Positions 51,600-62,630 of a stretch of 64,000 nucleotides of DNA are shown one piece after another (positions within the stretch are counted from its first letter, which is position 1; every line of letters begins with the position of its first letter). The translations under genes and the position numbers were made by a program. The DNA lies in contig WNNJ02000831.1 of NCBI GenBank assembly GCA_012934845.2, positions 1 to 64,000 on the forward strand, read 5' to 3'. Source of the stretch: Pomphorhynchus laevis. Its lineage: Eukaryota > Acanthocephala > Palaeacanthocephala > Echinorhynchida > Pomphorhynchidae. The notes under the pieces were generated by a model. That model was not told where the DNA came from. It was given only the letters and a program-made list of their open reading frames with translations, and ran no database searches.

Positions 51600-52955
51600 A
51601 CTCGTAATATTATTGTATCGGTTTATTATTATCGGTTAATTATTATTGTATCGGTTTCGGACAGGTTGATTTTGTATGATAAAATATCGGTTTTATATGG
51701 CAAATCAAACAGCTTATGAAATTAACAAGATAGTTATTAAGTTAATAAAATATCATGTTTATAAGTTCAATATGGCTAAAATATAGGCAATAGAAAAATT
51801 TTAGACTTTACCATGCGGATAATTGTCACTAATATTATTAAATTATCACTTTAATAACAATTTTTCGTATCAAAAATAAAAAGATTTTGTTACTTCATAG
51901 TAACACTTCATATTTTGTCTTTAGAAATAGAAATCTCACGAATTAATAGAAATTATTATCGTTTTCTTGAGAATACTTTGTATCTAACGGTTATCTTTAT
52001 AATTATTTAAAATTGATTATTTATTATTTATAATTATTAATAATTAGACTAGTGATGTGACTAGTAATAATTATAGACTAGTAATTTGACTAGTGATGAA
52101 GCCGCTAAGAATAAGAACCTCGTTTGGTAGCTAGCCAATTCTTTGACAATTCTATAAAGATAATCGTTTATATGAACTTGCAATAATTTAGCATTAAAAA
52201 ATTAAATCCAAAGTTAAATTCACATTCAAATTTATCAGATTGGATTACTTCATCTGCTTGATTTGTTCTTTTGATATCCTCTAAGGCATATACCGCTCTT
52301 ACTGAGCGCTTTTAGCACCAAGGTAAAGTGTTTTTACCCACTAGAGCATCTAGATAGACCACTATAAAAATCCGTTTGTAATGTTACAGGCTGCGCTGCC
52401 AAAGGGATAAAGTTTGCAATTAGGAGCACTATTTTTAAAGTAGGTAGGCTATATTTTATCAGTGATTACAACAATAAAAGCTGTATTTTCTCATAGAAAT
52501 TGTTATGGATTTCAAATGGTTGAAATTAATTTCTCGATTTAAATGTTTGAGCTTGACTCCTCTAAGTTTATTGCTTTTTGATTCATTATTATTCATGTAT
52601 TCTTTTTCTAAAAATAATATTTATTCTTTTAAAAACACTTATTTTTATCGTTTCTTTTCATGGTGTTACAAAATTGTAAAAATGTAAAACACATGAGTAG
52701 CTTAGATAGGCTGTCTTCTAGTTAAATTTTTTGCAAAATACGCAGAACTCTTCACTTATTTAGCTAATGAATCACGTACCGTATAATGTAACTATTAAAA
52801 AATCTTTTCACGTTTTTTCATTCCCTGGAAAGAAGTGACTAAGATATTTAACAGTGAATGCAATAAGTTATATATTTTAGCATAAAACTCTGGGTTTCAA
52901 AATAAAAATTAAAATATTTTACTTATTTTTTTGTTGTAACATCACATACTGAGAA
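51600..52955. other. Intergenic AT-rich DNA
   Basis: A short 60-aa frame at 52505-52687 is hydrophobic AT noise. Small tandem ATTATCGGTT and TAGACTAGTRATGTGACTAG duplications at 51.63 and 52.05 kb. Nothing else. Confidence 0.5.
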
Positions 52956-52963
52956 AAAACTTA

Positions 52964-53551
52964 ATGGAATTTCTAGAGCAGAAATACTCATGGCTGTTTA
53001 AGTTCTTTGACCATTCCCAAAACGGTCATATATCACATGAGGATTTCGTGGCTAAAGCAGAACGAGCCACTGAAGAAGTAAAGGAGTATTTTCTTACCCA
53101 GGAAAACGGACAGGAGTTAGTTGATGAACATTTAGAAACTATTAGAAACAGTCAAATTCAAGCCTATCAGAACCTATTTAATGGGTTGGCGCAACAAATA
53201 GATAAAGACGCCGACGGCCAGATTAATGAGGATGAATGGATTAATTTCTGTAAAGAGATAGCTTCATATTATAGCAGTAACAATGCGTTACCATCATGGT
53301 TTCAATCAATTCTAGAAGAATACTTTACATCTGTTCTTGATTTTGACGGTAATGGTGCAATTGACTTCTATGAAATGGCATTTATGGGTGATGCACCCGT
53401 AGAGGTCACTTGGTTTTGCTTCGATTTCCTGACAAATCAAGGAAAGGAGCCTTTGGACAAGGAAAGCTTCGTGAACTTTACAACAAACTATTTTACGTCT
53501 GAGGATCCTTCAGATCCAAGTAGGTACATGTATGGTTTTATTCAAAGATAA
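52964..53551 (+). CDS. Sarcoplasmic calcium-binding-protein-like EF-hand protein
   Basis: 195 residues, single exon, ATG at 52964, ordinary base composition. EF1: FDHSQNGHISHEDF (residues ~15-28, loop ends in D, weak). EF2: DKDADGQINEDE (~79-90, canonical). EF3: DFDGNGAIDFYE (~126-137, canonical). The fourth position (FLTNQGKEPLDKESF, ~152-166) has lost its ligands. Length, two or three working loops and a dead fourth match invertebrate sarcoplasmic calcium-binding proteins and calexcitin-like proteins, cytosolic Ca2+ buffers of muscle and neurons. Calmodulin-like regulators are shorter and keep four loops. No neighbour is functionally related. The frame is intact and probably functional. No convincing poly(A) hexamer was found within 60 bases. 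Confidence 0.85.
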   Translation: MEFLEQKYSWLFKFFDHSQNGHISHEDFVAKAERATEEVKEYFLTQENGQELVDEHLETIRNSQIQAYQNLFNGLAQQIDKDADGQINEDEWINFCKEIASYYSSNNALPSWFQSILEEYFTSVLDFDGNGAIDFYEMAFMGDAPVEVTWFCFDFLTNQGKEPLDKESFVNFTTNYFTSEDPSDPSRYMYGFIQR

Positions 53552-53559
53552 CCAAACAC

Positions 53560-54165
53560 ATGCATGGTCAACATACAGTCCGCTGTCTCATGCAGTTTAC
53601 GCTAGAGTATTGCTTTGAATATTATAATTGTTTTCAAAGAAAATATTGACATGTTTTTCGAAATTTTTTATTAATAATTTATGATTATTTAATTTAGGTA
53701 ATGCAATGTGTTACTAACTTATATATCATATGTATGATATAACTTGTCTGTATACAACTAAATTAATTTTTGAAATTTGAATATTTAATGTCTATTTGAG
53801 CAGATAAAAATAGCTATTAACAATGAATTATATTTTTATAATTAAACAATCACCATAATATATTTTTCTCATTTGTTGAATATTTGGTTATGAATTAAGT
53901 TTTAATTAATAATTAAATTTCCATAATTTATTTATTTTCATGCATAAAAATAAATTAAAAATCCGTATTAATGTTTATAAAATTATAATTTATTTAAAAT
54001 GTAATTTATTAAAAATCATATTCATTGCTCAATTTTGATTCAAATTCTCAAATTTCAATAATTAATTTATTTTTATACCGGAAATTAAATTAAAAATGCA
54101 TATTATTTTAAAAATATTATAACGGAATAATAATGCTTATAAAATTATATTCTATTGTAAAATAG
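53560..54165. other. Intergenic AT-rich DNA
   Basis: No gene or repeat recognised between the EF-hand gene and the repeat that precedes the LINE. Confidence 0.5.
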
Positions 54166-54167
54166 AA

Positions 54168-54310
54168 TATAATAGTTTAAACTATTAAATTTTTCATACA
54201 AATTTCAATTTTATTTTTGAATACGTTTTAAACTATTTAATTATTTTAAAGTTTAAAACTATCATTTTATTGTTTTAATAACTTTATTAGAAACACTATA
54301 TGTTTTTGTT
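54168..54310 (+). repeat. Left ~143-bp direct repeat flanking the RLE LINE
   Basis: Shares ATAATAGTTTAAACTATTA, CTTTAAACTATTT (one change) and AAACTATCATTTTATTG with 57889-58022, about 85% identical with a ~9-base gap. Too long and too diverged for an ordinary target duplication. Confidence 0.8.
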
Positions 54311-54675
54311 AAATAGTTTAAAGGTTTTTGTTAAATATGTTTCTTGATAAATAGGTAAAAGATATAATAGTTTGAATAATAATATTATTATTTAAATAAT
54401 ATAATAGTTTAAAATCGTTATAATTGAAGTAAAAATTTTCTTGATTACAACTTCTTACAATATATTCAAGCTTTCACTATTAATCAGCTTACTAAAGTAA
54501 TCATTTAAGTTATTATATAACGAATTGTAAATTTTATTTTTGTCGTTGTTATTATTTAATCTATTATTATACTCTTACATAAACATACACGACGAAAATA
54601 ACTAAATTGCTAAGACTTGTGGATTCTTGAACAGCACCGCTTTGGACTCAGGGAGTCCTTTCAATAAGGATTCAT
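54311..54675 (+). other. Presumed 5' leader of the RLE LINE
   Basis: AT-rich with more TAATAGTTTAAA half-repeats to ~54420, then less AT-rich sequence from ~54.59 kb. Confidence 0.4.
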
Positions 54676-57600
54676 ATGCCTCGAGGAAAGCCTTCGACAT
54701 ATCCCCCTTGCTGTACGTGCAATGGACAAGCGGCGAAATGCATATCTTGCCAATGCGTCAAGGCGGACACTCCTTGCCTCAACTGCAGGGCAGCAAATTG
54801 CTGCAACCGCCCGAGGATTGTCAAAGACTTTCTCTGTCAAAACAAGAATATCGATGATACCCATCGGCTGGGTAGTGACACTCATCAATTGGGTGATACA
54901 CCTCCATCAAACAGCCAAAGCATGGTCAATCAGCTTAATCAAAATAAGCTTATCGATGTCATATACCGACCCGAGAATACAGTGAAAAATACTCCATCGA
55001 CTGAAACGTTTCAAAAACCGGATGCAAAGGATAGACCAACTTTGCCATTAAACAATCAAAACCTGAACAGTCACGAGGAATTGATTGGAGCAATTTATGA
55101 CACGGTAATCTCATGGCGTCCGAACCTAATACATCTTCCGCAATGTGAAGCGAGTAAGCAATTCATTGATATTTTAAGCCAAAAAATTGAAGTGGTTGCA
55201 AAAAAGGAGCAAGGAGAACAGTATGCGTTGAAGGAATATATCGTCATATGTCATTTGATTCTACAAAGGATTGAAACAAAAAAAATTAAAGTAATTCGCA
55301 AAACACTACAAAGAAGATTGGAATCATGGCACTTGAAACAATACAACAATCTATTCGGTGAGGCGCAGATACTACAGCTCAAAGCTATACAAAATAAAAA
55401 TTGGACGTCACAAAAGAAACAAGACAAATCCAAAACATTTTCAAAGCTCATGCAGGCAGGAAATACCAATGCAGCAATGAGAGTGCTCGAAAAAGAAAGG
55501 TGTGAAAACCCAGTATTCAAACTAGATGAAGAGATTAACGGACGGACAGTTCTAGAACATCTAATGGATCTTCACCCGGAAGCAGGAAATGTACCGAGAG
55601 ACGCAGTTTTAACAACACCATTAAAAAATTGTAACCGTCATCACCCGTCGATTTTTGAAAATATTGATCAAAATACAGTCCTACAAGCTGCTAAGAGAGT
55701 TCATGGCGGTGCTGGTCCTTCGGGATTAACAGCTGAGAACTTTCGGAACATGATATCATCATTTGGCCAATCTTCAGTCAGATTAGCAAGCGCAATAGCT
55801 GATTTTGCCATTCGAATCGCGAGTGAACCGATGAGCCCTACAAGTCTTGAGCCATATGTGGTTAGTCGAATAGTAGCGTTAAATAAAAATCCAGGCATCA
55901 GACCCATTGGAATTGGAAATGTTCTGCGGCGTATAATAGGCAAAATTATTCTACTGACAATCCAACCGGATTTACAAAAGGTAGCCTCAAACAAACAGCT
56001 ATGTGCAGGACAGAGCGCTGGACTCAGTTACGCAGTTCATTCTATACAAGATGATTTTCAAAACAATAAAAACTATGCAGTATTATCAATTGATGCAAAA
56101 AATGCTTTTAATCTGTCGAATAGGCATCTAATGCTTGCCAATATTGGAAATATATGTCCAGCTTTGGAGAAAATTCTTCACAACACGTATTCGTTTGATA
56201 CCATTCTAGTAGGCGAAGGAGGAAAGCTAAGATCGCGAAATGGTTATACTCAAGGAGACCCACTTGCCATGGCCGCATTTGCGGTCTCATCACTTCCGCT
56301 TATCGCCCGTATTGAGGATCAAGTACCAGGTATCAGACAATATTGGTACGCCGATGACTCGACTTTTGTTGGTACTTTAAGTGACATCCAGACTGTTTGG
56401 AAATTGCTACACAAAGTAGGTCCTGACTATGGATATATTGTCAACCCGCGAAAGTCCAAACTATTAATCTACACTGATTTTAATTCACATGCAAACTCAA
56501 TTTTTGCAGGTGAAAACATGTCGATTAATAACGATGGGATAGTCATACTTGGCTCGCCAATCGGAACAAAGAAATTTGTAGAGAATTTCTGTGCACAAAA
56601 AATAAGCGAATGGGCACAACTGGTCGATTCTATGGCATCCTTAGCCGAGGTGGATGCACAATCTGTTAAGGCAGCATACTGTATAAGCGCACAAATGAAA
56701 TGGATTCATTTATTTCGCAATGTTCAGTGTGAATGCAAATGGCTAGAGCCTCTTGGAACAACAATAAAAACAAAATTGCTCAGCGCTTTGTTTGATAGAG
56801 ATCTGGAGAATATCATAAAAGACGTGTGTTCGCTGCCAGCAAGAAAAGGTGGTCTAGGCATCTTAGATCCAATCCAAGAGGCTAAACATCAATATATGTC
56901 TTCAAGACTACTGTCAAGTAGTCTCAACGATTTTAACACGATGCAAAACTTGAGATCATTAATGGTGGACAAAGTAAGGGAAATACGAGATATTCGAGAC
57001 AAATCTTACGATGATATGCGCATAAACTTCGAAAGGGACATGTCTCAGGAATTACAGCGAGCAATTCAATTCGCTTCACAAAAAGGAGCTTCGAACTGGC
57101 TAACCTGCAGGCCACTTGCGTCTCAGGGATTTCACATGTCAACATGCGAATTTCGAGATGCACTTTCAGTTCGTTACGGACTAACGCCGACAAATCTTCC
57201 GAAATTTTGTATTTGCAAAGAGATAAATACTACGACGCATGCATTATCATGCAAGAGAGGACCAATGAACTTTATTCGACACAATGAACTACGCGATTGT
57301 CTAGCGAATGTGTTGAAGGAAGTTTGCGTCAATGTTCACACTGAACCAATTCTCACACCGGTAAATAACAACACTAGCTTTCAAAGAATTACAACGACCA
57401 GAGAACGGGAAGCACGCTTAGACATTGTTTGCAACGGTTTATTCGGGGGACGGCTCGAGAGGACATTCTTTGATGTCTGTGTCTTTAACAATCATGCTCC
57501 TGCCTACCTTCATAAATCAACAGAGCAAACGTTTCGGTTTCACGAGGAGAGAAAGCGGGCAAAATACGATGAAAGAGTCATAGAAATAGAAAATGGAGGT

Positions 57601-57804
57601 TTTTGTCCAATCATATGGGCTACATCAGGCGCAACAGGACCCGTGGCAAATACGTGTATACAAAAAATCGCGAAGAAACTAGGACAAAAACGTGGCACGG
57701 ACTATCCATCATCAATAAGTTGGTTACGAACAAAATTCAGTGTCATTTCCGGGAAAATGGCTTCTGCATGTCTGCGTACATCACGACAGACCGAGAATGC
57801 ATAA
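54676..57804 (+). CDS. Intact RLE-class non-LTR retrotransposon protein (1042 aa)
   Basis: Uninterrupted frame from the first in-frame ATG after an upstream stop. Residues ~8-47 are cysteine-rich (PCCTCNGQAAKCISCQCVKA, then CLNCRAANCCNRP), a zinc-binding head. RT from ~345: GGAGPSGLTAENF, NPGIRPIGIGNVLRRIIGK, LSIDAKNAFN (motif A, ~470), GYTQGDPLAMAAFAV (motif B), YWYADDSTF (motif C, ~557). The C-terminus has a CIC..H..C knuckle (~844), RHNELRDCL (~867), ARLDI (~912) and ERTFFDVCVFN (~931), the Cys-His knuckle plus PD-(D/E)XK restriction-like endonuclease of the R2/R4/CRE/NeSL class, ending in SWLRTKFSVISGKMASACLR. Such elements nick a target site and prime cDNA synthesis there. Codon use and GC are unlike the AT-rich flanks. 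All motifs are present, so it may be active. I cannot fix the clade. Confidence 0.9.
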   Translation: MPRGKPSTYPPCCTCNGQAAKCISCQCVKADTPCLNCRAANCCNRPRIVKDFLCQNKNIDDTHRLGSDTHQLGDTPPSNSQSMVNQLNQNKLIDVIYRPENTVKNTPSTETFQKPDAKDRPTLPLNNQNLNSHEELIGAIYDTVISWRPNLIHLPQCEASKQFIDILSQKIEVVAKKEQGEQYALKEYIVICHLILQRIETKKIKVIRKTLQRRLESWHLKQYNNLFGEAQILQLKAIQNKNWTSQKKQDKSKTFSKLMQAGNTNAAMRVLEKERCENPVFKLDEEINGRTVLEHLMDLHPEAGNVPRDAVLTTPLKNCNRHHPSIFENIDQNTVLQAAKRVHGGAGPSGLTAENFRNMISSFGQSSVRLASAIADFAIRIASEPMSPTSLEPYVVSRIVALNKNPGIRPIGIGNVLRRIIGKIILLTIQPDLQKVASNKQLCAGQSAGLSYAVHSIQDDFQNNKNYAVLSIDAKNAFNLSNRHLMLANIGNICPALEKILHNTYSFDTILVGEGGKLRSRNGYTQGDPLAMAAFAVSSLPLIARIEDQVPGIRQYWYADDSTFVGTLSDIQTVWKLLHKVGPDYGYIVNPRKSKLLIYTDFNSHANSIFAGENMSINNDGIVILGSPIGTKKFVENFCAQKISEWAQLVDSMASLAEVDAQSVKAAYCISAQMKWIHLFRNVQCECKWLEPLGTTIKTKLLSALFDRDLENIIKDVCSLPARKGGLGILDPIQEAKHQYMSSRLLSSSLNDFNTMQNLRSLMVDKVREIRDIRDKSYDDMRINFERDMSQELQRAIQFASQKGASNWLTCRPLASQGFHMSTCEFRDALSVRYGLTPTNLPKFCICKEINTTTHALSCKRGPMNFIRHNELRDCLANVLKEVCVNVHTEPILTPVNNNTSFQRITTTREREARLDIVCNGLFGGRLERTFFDVCVFNNHAPAYLHKSTEQTFRFHEERKRAKYDERVIEIENGGFCPIIWATSGATGPVANTCIQKIAKKLGQKRGTDYPSSISWLRTKFSVISGKMASACLRTSRQTENA

Positions 57805-57888
57805 CATTACGAAAACCTTTCTGTATCGAGACTATGGATCATTTGTTTTTTTCTTGTGATGTAATCTTTGTGAAAAAAAATTGTGTAT

Positions 57889-58022
57889 ATATAATAGTTT
57901 AAACTATTATATTTTTCAAACAAAAAGCTTGAATAAGCTTTAAACTATTTTATTGTTTTAAAATTTAAAACTATCATTTTATTGTTTTAATACCTTTATT
58001 GGAAAAACTATAAGATTTTGTC
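57889..58022 (+). repeat. Right ~134-bp direct repeat flanking the RLE LINE
   Basis: Starts 84 bases after the stop codon, in the same orientation as 54168-54310. Confidence 0.8.
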
Positions 58023-58024
58023 TT

Positions 58025-58735
58025 AATGATGAAATAAAATGATAATAAAATGATATAATAATGAAATTTAATTTAATTTAAATAAACCGTTTAGAAATCG
58101 TTTTATTAAACAATATAATGATACGCTTTTAATCTAGCAACATTTTTTTGGACAAAATCAGTTAAAGTACTAAAAACTAATTCTAATTATTTGTAAATTA
58201 AAAATTGTTCCGACGATTAGAATTGTAAAATATTATATTATAAATATAATTTTAATTAATTTTAAATAAAATTAAATAATTGCACTCATTAAAAGCGTAT
58301 CATTACTAAGTATCATTACTATTTTGCGAAATAAAAAATTTCAAAACGGTTTCTTGCACCAAACAAACAAGACCCAAATTTTCTAATTATTTCCTTGCTG
58401 GCGTTCAATTTCATTGCAGGCGTACAATTGATAGAGGGCGAAACTAATATAGACAAAAAATTATTCAGGTAATAATATGCTAGTAAAGTTAGCTGATTAA
58501 GCAAGATAAAGCTATTTAAATATCGTTTTAAGAATATAATTTAAAAAAGCCAAATTGTAATGACGAGTATAAATTGTATTTTATTAGAATTCCAATATTT
58601 TAGCAAAATAGTAATTTTATTTTAAATTTACGACAAATTTTTATATTATAGCATATATTTATATTTTTTAATTCTACATTGTAAAACGATCGTATACACA
58701 TATTTATCTTTTTATTTGATTAGTAGATAAAATCA
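58025..58735. other. Intergenic AT-rich DNA
   Basis: AAAGCGTATCATTA and its near-complement (58110-58310) form a loose inverted pair; no gene. Confidence 0.45.
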
Positions 58736-58739
58736 TAAG

Positions 58740-58959
58740 TGCATTTTATTGATACAAAAATATTGAAATTTGATCTGGAAGAAATAACGCAAATTTTTGA
58801 AAAACTTGGTATAACCTTCAATCTACACACGAAAATTAGGGAGAGAAGGAAGCAAATTATTAAAGACGCTAGACGCCATCCGCAATCAACTTTGTTTTAC
58901 AGTATTTTGCTAACCATTCTTTTCTTGTACGGATCTTTATTTCTACAAGTTTTTGAAAA
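58740..58959 (+). CDS. Exon-like frame with one membrane helix and GTAAGG donor
   Basis: Opens after a possible acceptor (CATAAG) without an ATG and runs 73 codons to GAAAAA followed by GTAAGG (donor at 58960). A charged, helical part (FDLEEITQIFEKLGITFNLH, then IRERRKQIIKDARRHP) precedes a hydrophobic helix, STLFYSILLTILFLYGSLFL, and QVFEK. The helix followed by FE resembles the first membrane helix of two-pore potassium channels (Y..G...F...E), but the pore (GYG) exon is absent. Family tentative. The next ~2.7 kb are PLE remains, so the rest of the gene is missing here. Confidence 0.35.
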
Positions 58960-59039
58960 AGTAAGGATTTCTACTTTTTCAAGTGAAACAAGTGTTTGTA
59001 ACATAGAATCATATTTAAAAATCAGTTTTAGTTAAGAGT

Positions 59040-61745
59040 ATGAGTATTTGTTAGTTTGAAGAATGCGTCGTAAAAGTTTCTAACTTGGAAAGAGAGAGGT
59101 ACAAAGAATTACTAACTCATGGAGAGAGGAGCCACCTAAACCTTATTCATTCCCCAAAATTGTGTTGGTTCAAGTGAACAAATCAATTTTCAATCCTTAG
59201 AGTTCCAGGAGTCAGTTAGTCCCTTGTTGTTGACTCGACTTTGAAACAGTCAGATCTTGCTATTCGGCAGCTGATGTTGTGTCTGCCCTCCAGATCGTCA
59301 TCTGACTAACCCGCGTTTTGTGCCGAACGACAATTCCGTTGTGCCAGTTACCTTCCTGCAGATTATTTAAACATAGGAAAACGTAATCATATAGCATAAA
59401 TATCTCATAGAAGAATCATGATACTGAACTCGGCATTTCTGGGAACGCATAGACGCACAGAGGAAATCTCTAATGACAGCTTAAGATCATATATTGGTTC
59501 ATTATTCAACTGGTATAGATCCAGGGGTGACTAGATCAATTTTCTTATGTTTATCGGATGTGTTTAGTTCTCCGGTGAGAGATATTGTAAACCAAATACA
59601 AGGACAGAACCATAATGCGAACCTACATCACGATATCATACATAAAAAATCAAAGCTTCGTAAATGATTATATATTACTGGATATTCCTCAGATTCAGTG
59701 ATCCCGGCGTACCAGTACTTGTTTTCAAGCAAAACCATGGAAAATATTAACTTGGAATCAATGTGGAAAAAGCTCGAATATATACGACATTCGTATATTA
59801 TCTATTCCAAAGAGAATGATGTTGCTAATTTGTCTTGATTACTGCAACGGTGTAACGATCTACAGAGTATTATAGAAATATTTTCTGGTGTCGTGAGAAT
59901 AAACACTATGCGTGTGTTTAGGAAATAATGATCCTCTATTAATGTAAATCATGAACTCACTGAGCTTCATGTCGAGATTATCGCTTATTTAAAACGATTT
60001 TGCTCAAGAGTCTTCCTGATTTCAAAATGTGAATGTTACAGTCTAATATATGATTGGCGGCTATAGTTATATGTGATCCCGTTATGCTTATCTGTTATCA
60101 ATCTGTCAAATCCTGGATAGATCCTGGACAAATCCTGGACAATGGTATTGTAAATAACACACTATATGTGGTAAATATTACCATACAACGTCGTTTATTT
60201 CGGTATACTTTGATACCCTCTGGGCTCAGATGATAAGTTATGGTAATACTGACTATATTCCTTAAATCCTCAAATCCTGGACAAAAAAAAACAAAGTATT
60301 ACACAGCGTACAAAGTAAAAAAGCAAATTTGCTACAGTTTTGTACAACTATTTTTTTAGTTTTACAAAACCGTAAAAATTTTCGTTTTCTGATGATGATA
60401 GTTGCTATTGAAATATTGAATAATACTTTCGTCTTTGATTTTACTTTATTCCTGTGAAGTAACAGTAATACCGACTAGATTCCTTAAAAATGGGTATATA
60501 ACATTGCACGCGTATCAAGAGATATGTTGGAAGTCATTCATGAACTATTCGCTCTTGCTAAATAAGGGAACCTCTCAATTAATATTGAAAAATGCGTATT
60601 GGGACCTGCAAAAATTTGAAATATTTCGGAAGACAATGGTTACATGAGTGTCAAAATTTCAGAGGAGGTACTTACACTGTTCCGCGGATCCTACGTTAGA
60701 ATTTTGAAGACCCTGCTGACAAAAGGCAAGTTGTGTCAAATGTCAATCGATACTTTCAACACAATGGACAGCAACCGTCGTTTGACGGCAGAATTAAGGA
60801 CTACCGGTGCTGATCGACACGTGCCATTCTTAAACGTCTCGTTTGAACAGAACAATGAAAAGCAATATGAGTGGTATCAGAAGCCCACAAAGCTTAATCT
60901 TACGCTACATAAATGATCATCCCATCCATACAGTGTGAAGAGAGCTATCTACCTTAGCATGCTGCAAACAGCGCGCATGTGCCATAGCAGTAATGAAGTA
61001 GCCGAATATAAGCACAGGATGATCGACTTGATGTTTAAGGAAAGAGGCTACACGGATAGTGATCTTAGAAACATTAAAAATAAAGGCTCTAAAAGAACAC
61101 AGCTACCGTTGCGAAGCTCAGCTATCCTTAAGATCCCTTTTATAAGCGACGCTTTTCACAAGCAAGGTGAATCGGTTAGCGAGACGATGCAACCTTGATG
61201 TCCGCATAGTTCATGGAAATTCTAGAAACTTAGAAAAACGACTAATTTGCAGTCGTTTTTAGGAGGAGACACCACAGTGCACGAGATCCTTTCCGATCTA
61301 TGACAACAACAGAAGACAGCATAATGTTTCATTGTGCTACCAACGTAATTTAGTTTATGAAATGTTTTGTGATGAGTGTGATGATGTAGGTAAGAAGATT
61401 AGCTACATAAGAGAAACACAACGTCGGGTTTCTGGACGGCTCAAGGAACATTTAATAGCAGCACGAAATCCTTCAGCGCATTCTTAAACCAGCAATACAC
61501 GAGCCGTGCATTATTCACAACAACATCAAAATGAGCAACTAAAGTGGAGGAAATCTTAATATCGGGTAGAGATAGCGACAAGAACCTCAACAATAAAGAC
61601 GAGGCGGTGGAGTGGCATGATTCGATGCAATGATAAATATTAATTATGTTATTAATTGCTAATGTATTTGTGACGATGCCTATATGTGTTCCATGTTTCA
61701 GATGAACCACTGTCGAAGCAGTGACGCGGCAAAAGCTTTGGCAAT
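59040..61745 (+). mobile_element. Canonical (C-terminal GIY-YIG) Penelope-like element, decayed
   Basis: In order: an N-terminal scrap (SNLERERYKELLTHGERSHL, about 59.07 kb), ~1.4 kb of heavily broken sequence, then 60644-60916 with FNTMDSNRRLTAELRTTGAD and VPFLNVSFEQN...YEWYQKPTKLNLTLHK (RT thumb region: PFLDV...YRKPT), 60935-61198 (SVKRAIYLSMLQTARMCH, DLMFKERGYTDSDLRNIKNK) and a GIY-YIG remnant at ~61.36-61.49 kb (CDECDDVGKKISYIRETQRR, VSGRLKEHL). 61699-61740 has a hammerhead-like relic (CAGATGA, CCACTG/CAGTG). Many stops; older than the Naiad copies. Confidence 0.72.
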
Positions 61746-61924
61746 ATATATAATAACTAATTCAGCCTTTGATCTGATTAACTTTTACATCAACCTATTA
61801 CCGACTGCGCACAAGCTCATATATACGGATGACCTTTTTCAATAATGGTTCATTGATCATAGATAATAGCCCCCATAATTACATTACTCAGGGCAATAAA
61901 CAGTTTAGTACTTGAAAAATCATA

Positions 61925-62313
61925 ATGTCTAGGTATGCCAAAAACCATCACAAAATTTATTTGACCGAAATTTTCGAAGCCTAGCTGGCATCATCTTCAG
62001 CAATCTGAAATGTTGATAAAGGCACAAAGATGTACACGTCAACATAAAAAGAAGAAAAATGTCAAAACAAAGCAGGAAGGAAAACCAGCGCCATTCTCGT
62101 CAACCCTGCTATGTAATTCCACCTAACATGAGGAGATATCCATCCTTCTCATTTAATTTCGGTTTAAGATCGCAGATGAACAGTGATTCAAGAATATGTC
62201 GCTGGAAGGCTTGTTGTCGATGAGCAAGGACTTTAACTTAATCAAAGTTTATTGTGTGTCCGGTCAAAAGAGAATGCTCAGCAACAGCAGAGTGAGCCGC
62301 GTGTGCTGAGCAG
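61925..62313 (-). mobile_element. Canonical PLE 3' end, minus-strand copy
   Basis: On the minus strand from ~62312: SAHAAHSAVAEHSLLTGHTI, NFD, an in-frame stop, VKVLAHRQQAFQRHILESLF, DLKPKLNEKDGYLLMLGGI, then the tail and the hammerhead-like motif (61965-62000: CTGAAGA, GATGCC/GGCTTC, GAAA). It stands head-to-head with the plus copy that starts at 62313. Confidence 0.8.
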
Positions 62314-62630
62314 CTCATCGACAACAAGCCTTCTAACGACAGATTCTTGAATCACTGTTCATCCGCGATCTCATGCCGAAATTAAATGAGAAGGATGGAT
62401 ATCACCTCATCTTGGGTAGTATTACATAGCAGGGTTGACGAGATTGGCGCTGGTTTTCCTTCCTGTTATGTTTTGACATTTTTCTTCTTTTTATGTTAAC
62501 GTGTACACCTTTGTGCCTTTATTAACATTTCAGATTGCTGAAGATGATGCCAGCTAGGCATCAAAATATTCGGTTAAATAAATTTTGTGGTGGTTTTTGC
62601 CAGCAAACTTCAAATTTAAATATTATCACA
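62313..62630 (+). mobile_element. Canonical PLE 3' end, plus-strand copy
   Basis: Starts at CTCATCGACAACAAGCC and reads HRQQAF, a stop, RQILESLFIRDLMPKLNEKD, GYHLILGSI, then the tail and, at 62538-62575, CTGAAGA-T-GATGCC/GGCATC followed by AAAA in place of GAAA. From 62341 it belongs to the right arm of the inverted duplication. Confidence 0.8.

Noticed and set aside
55701-55994. Minus-strand ORFs inside 54.7-57.8 kb
   Set aside because: Shadows of the 1042-aa retrotransposon frame, which carries all the motifs.
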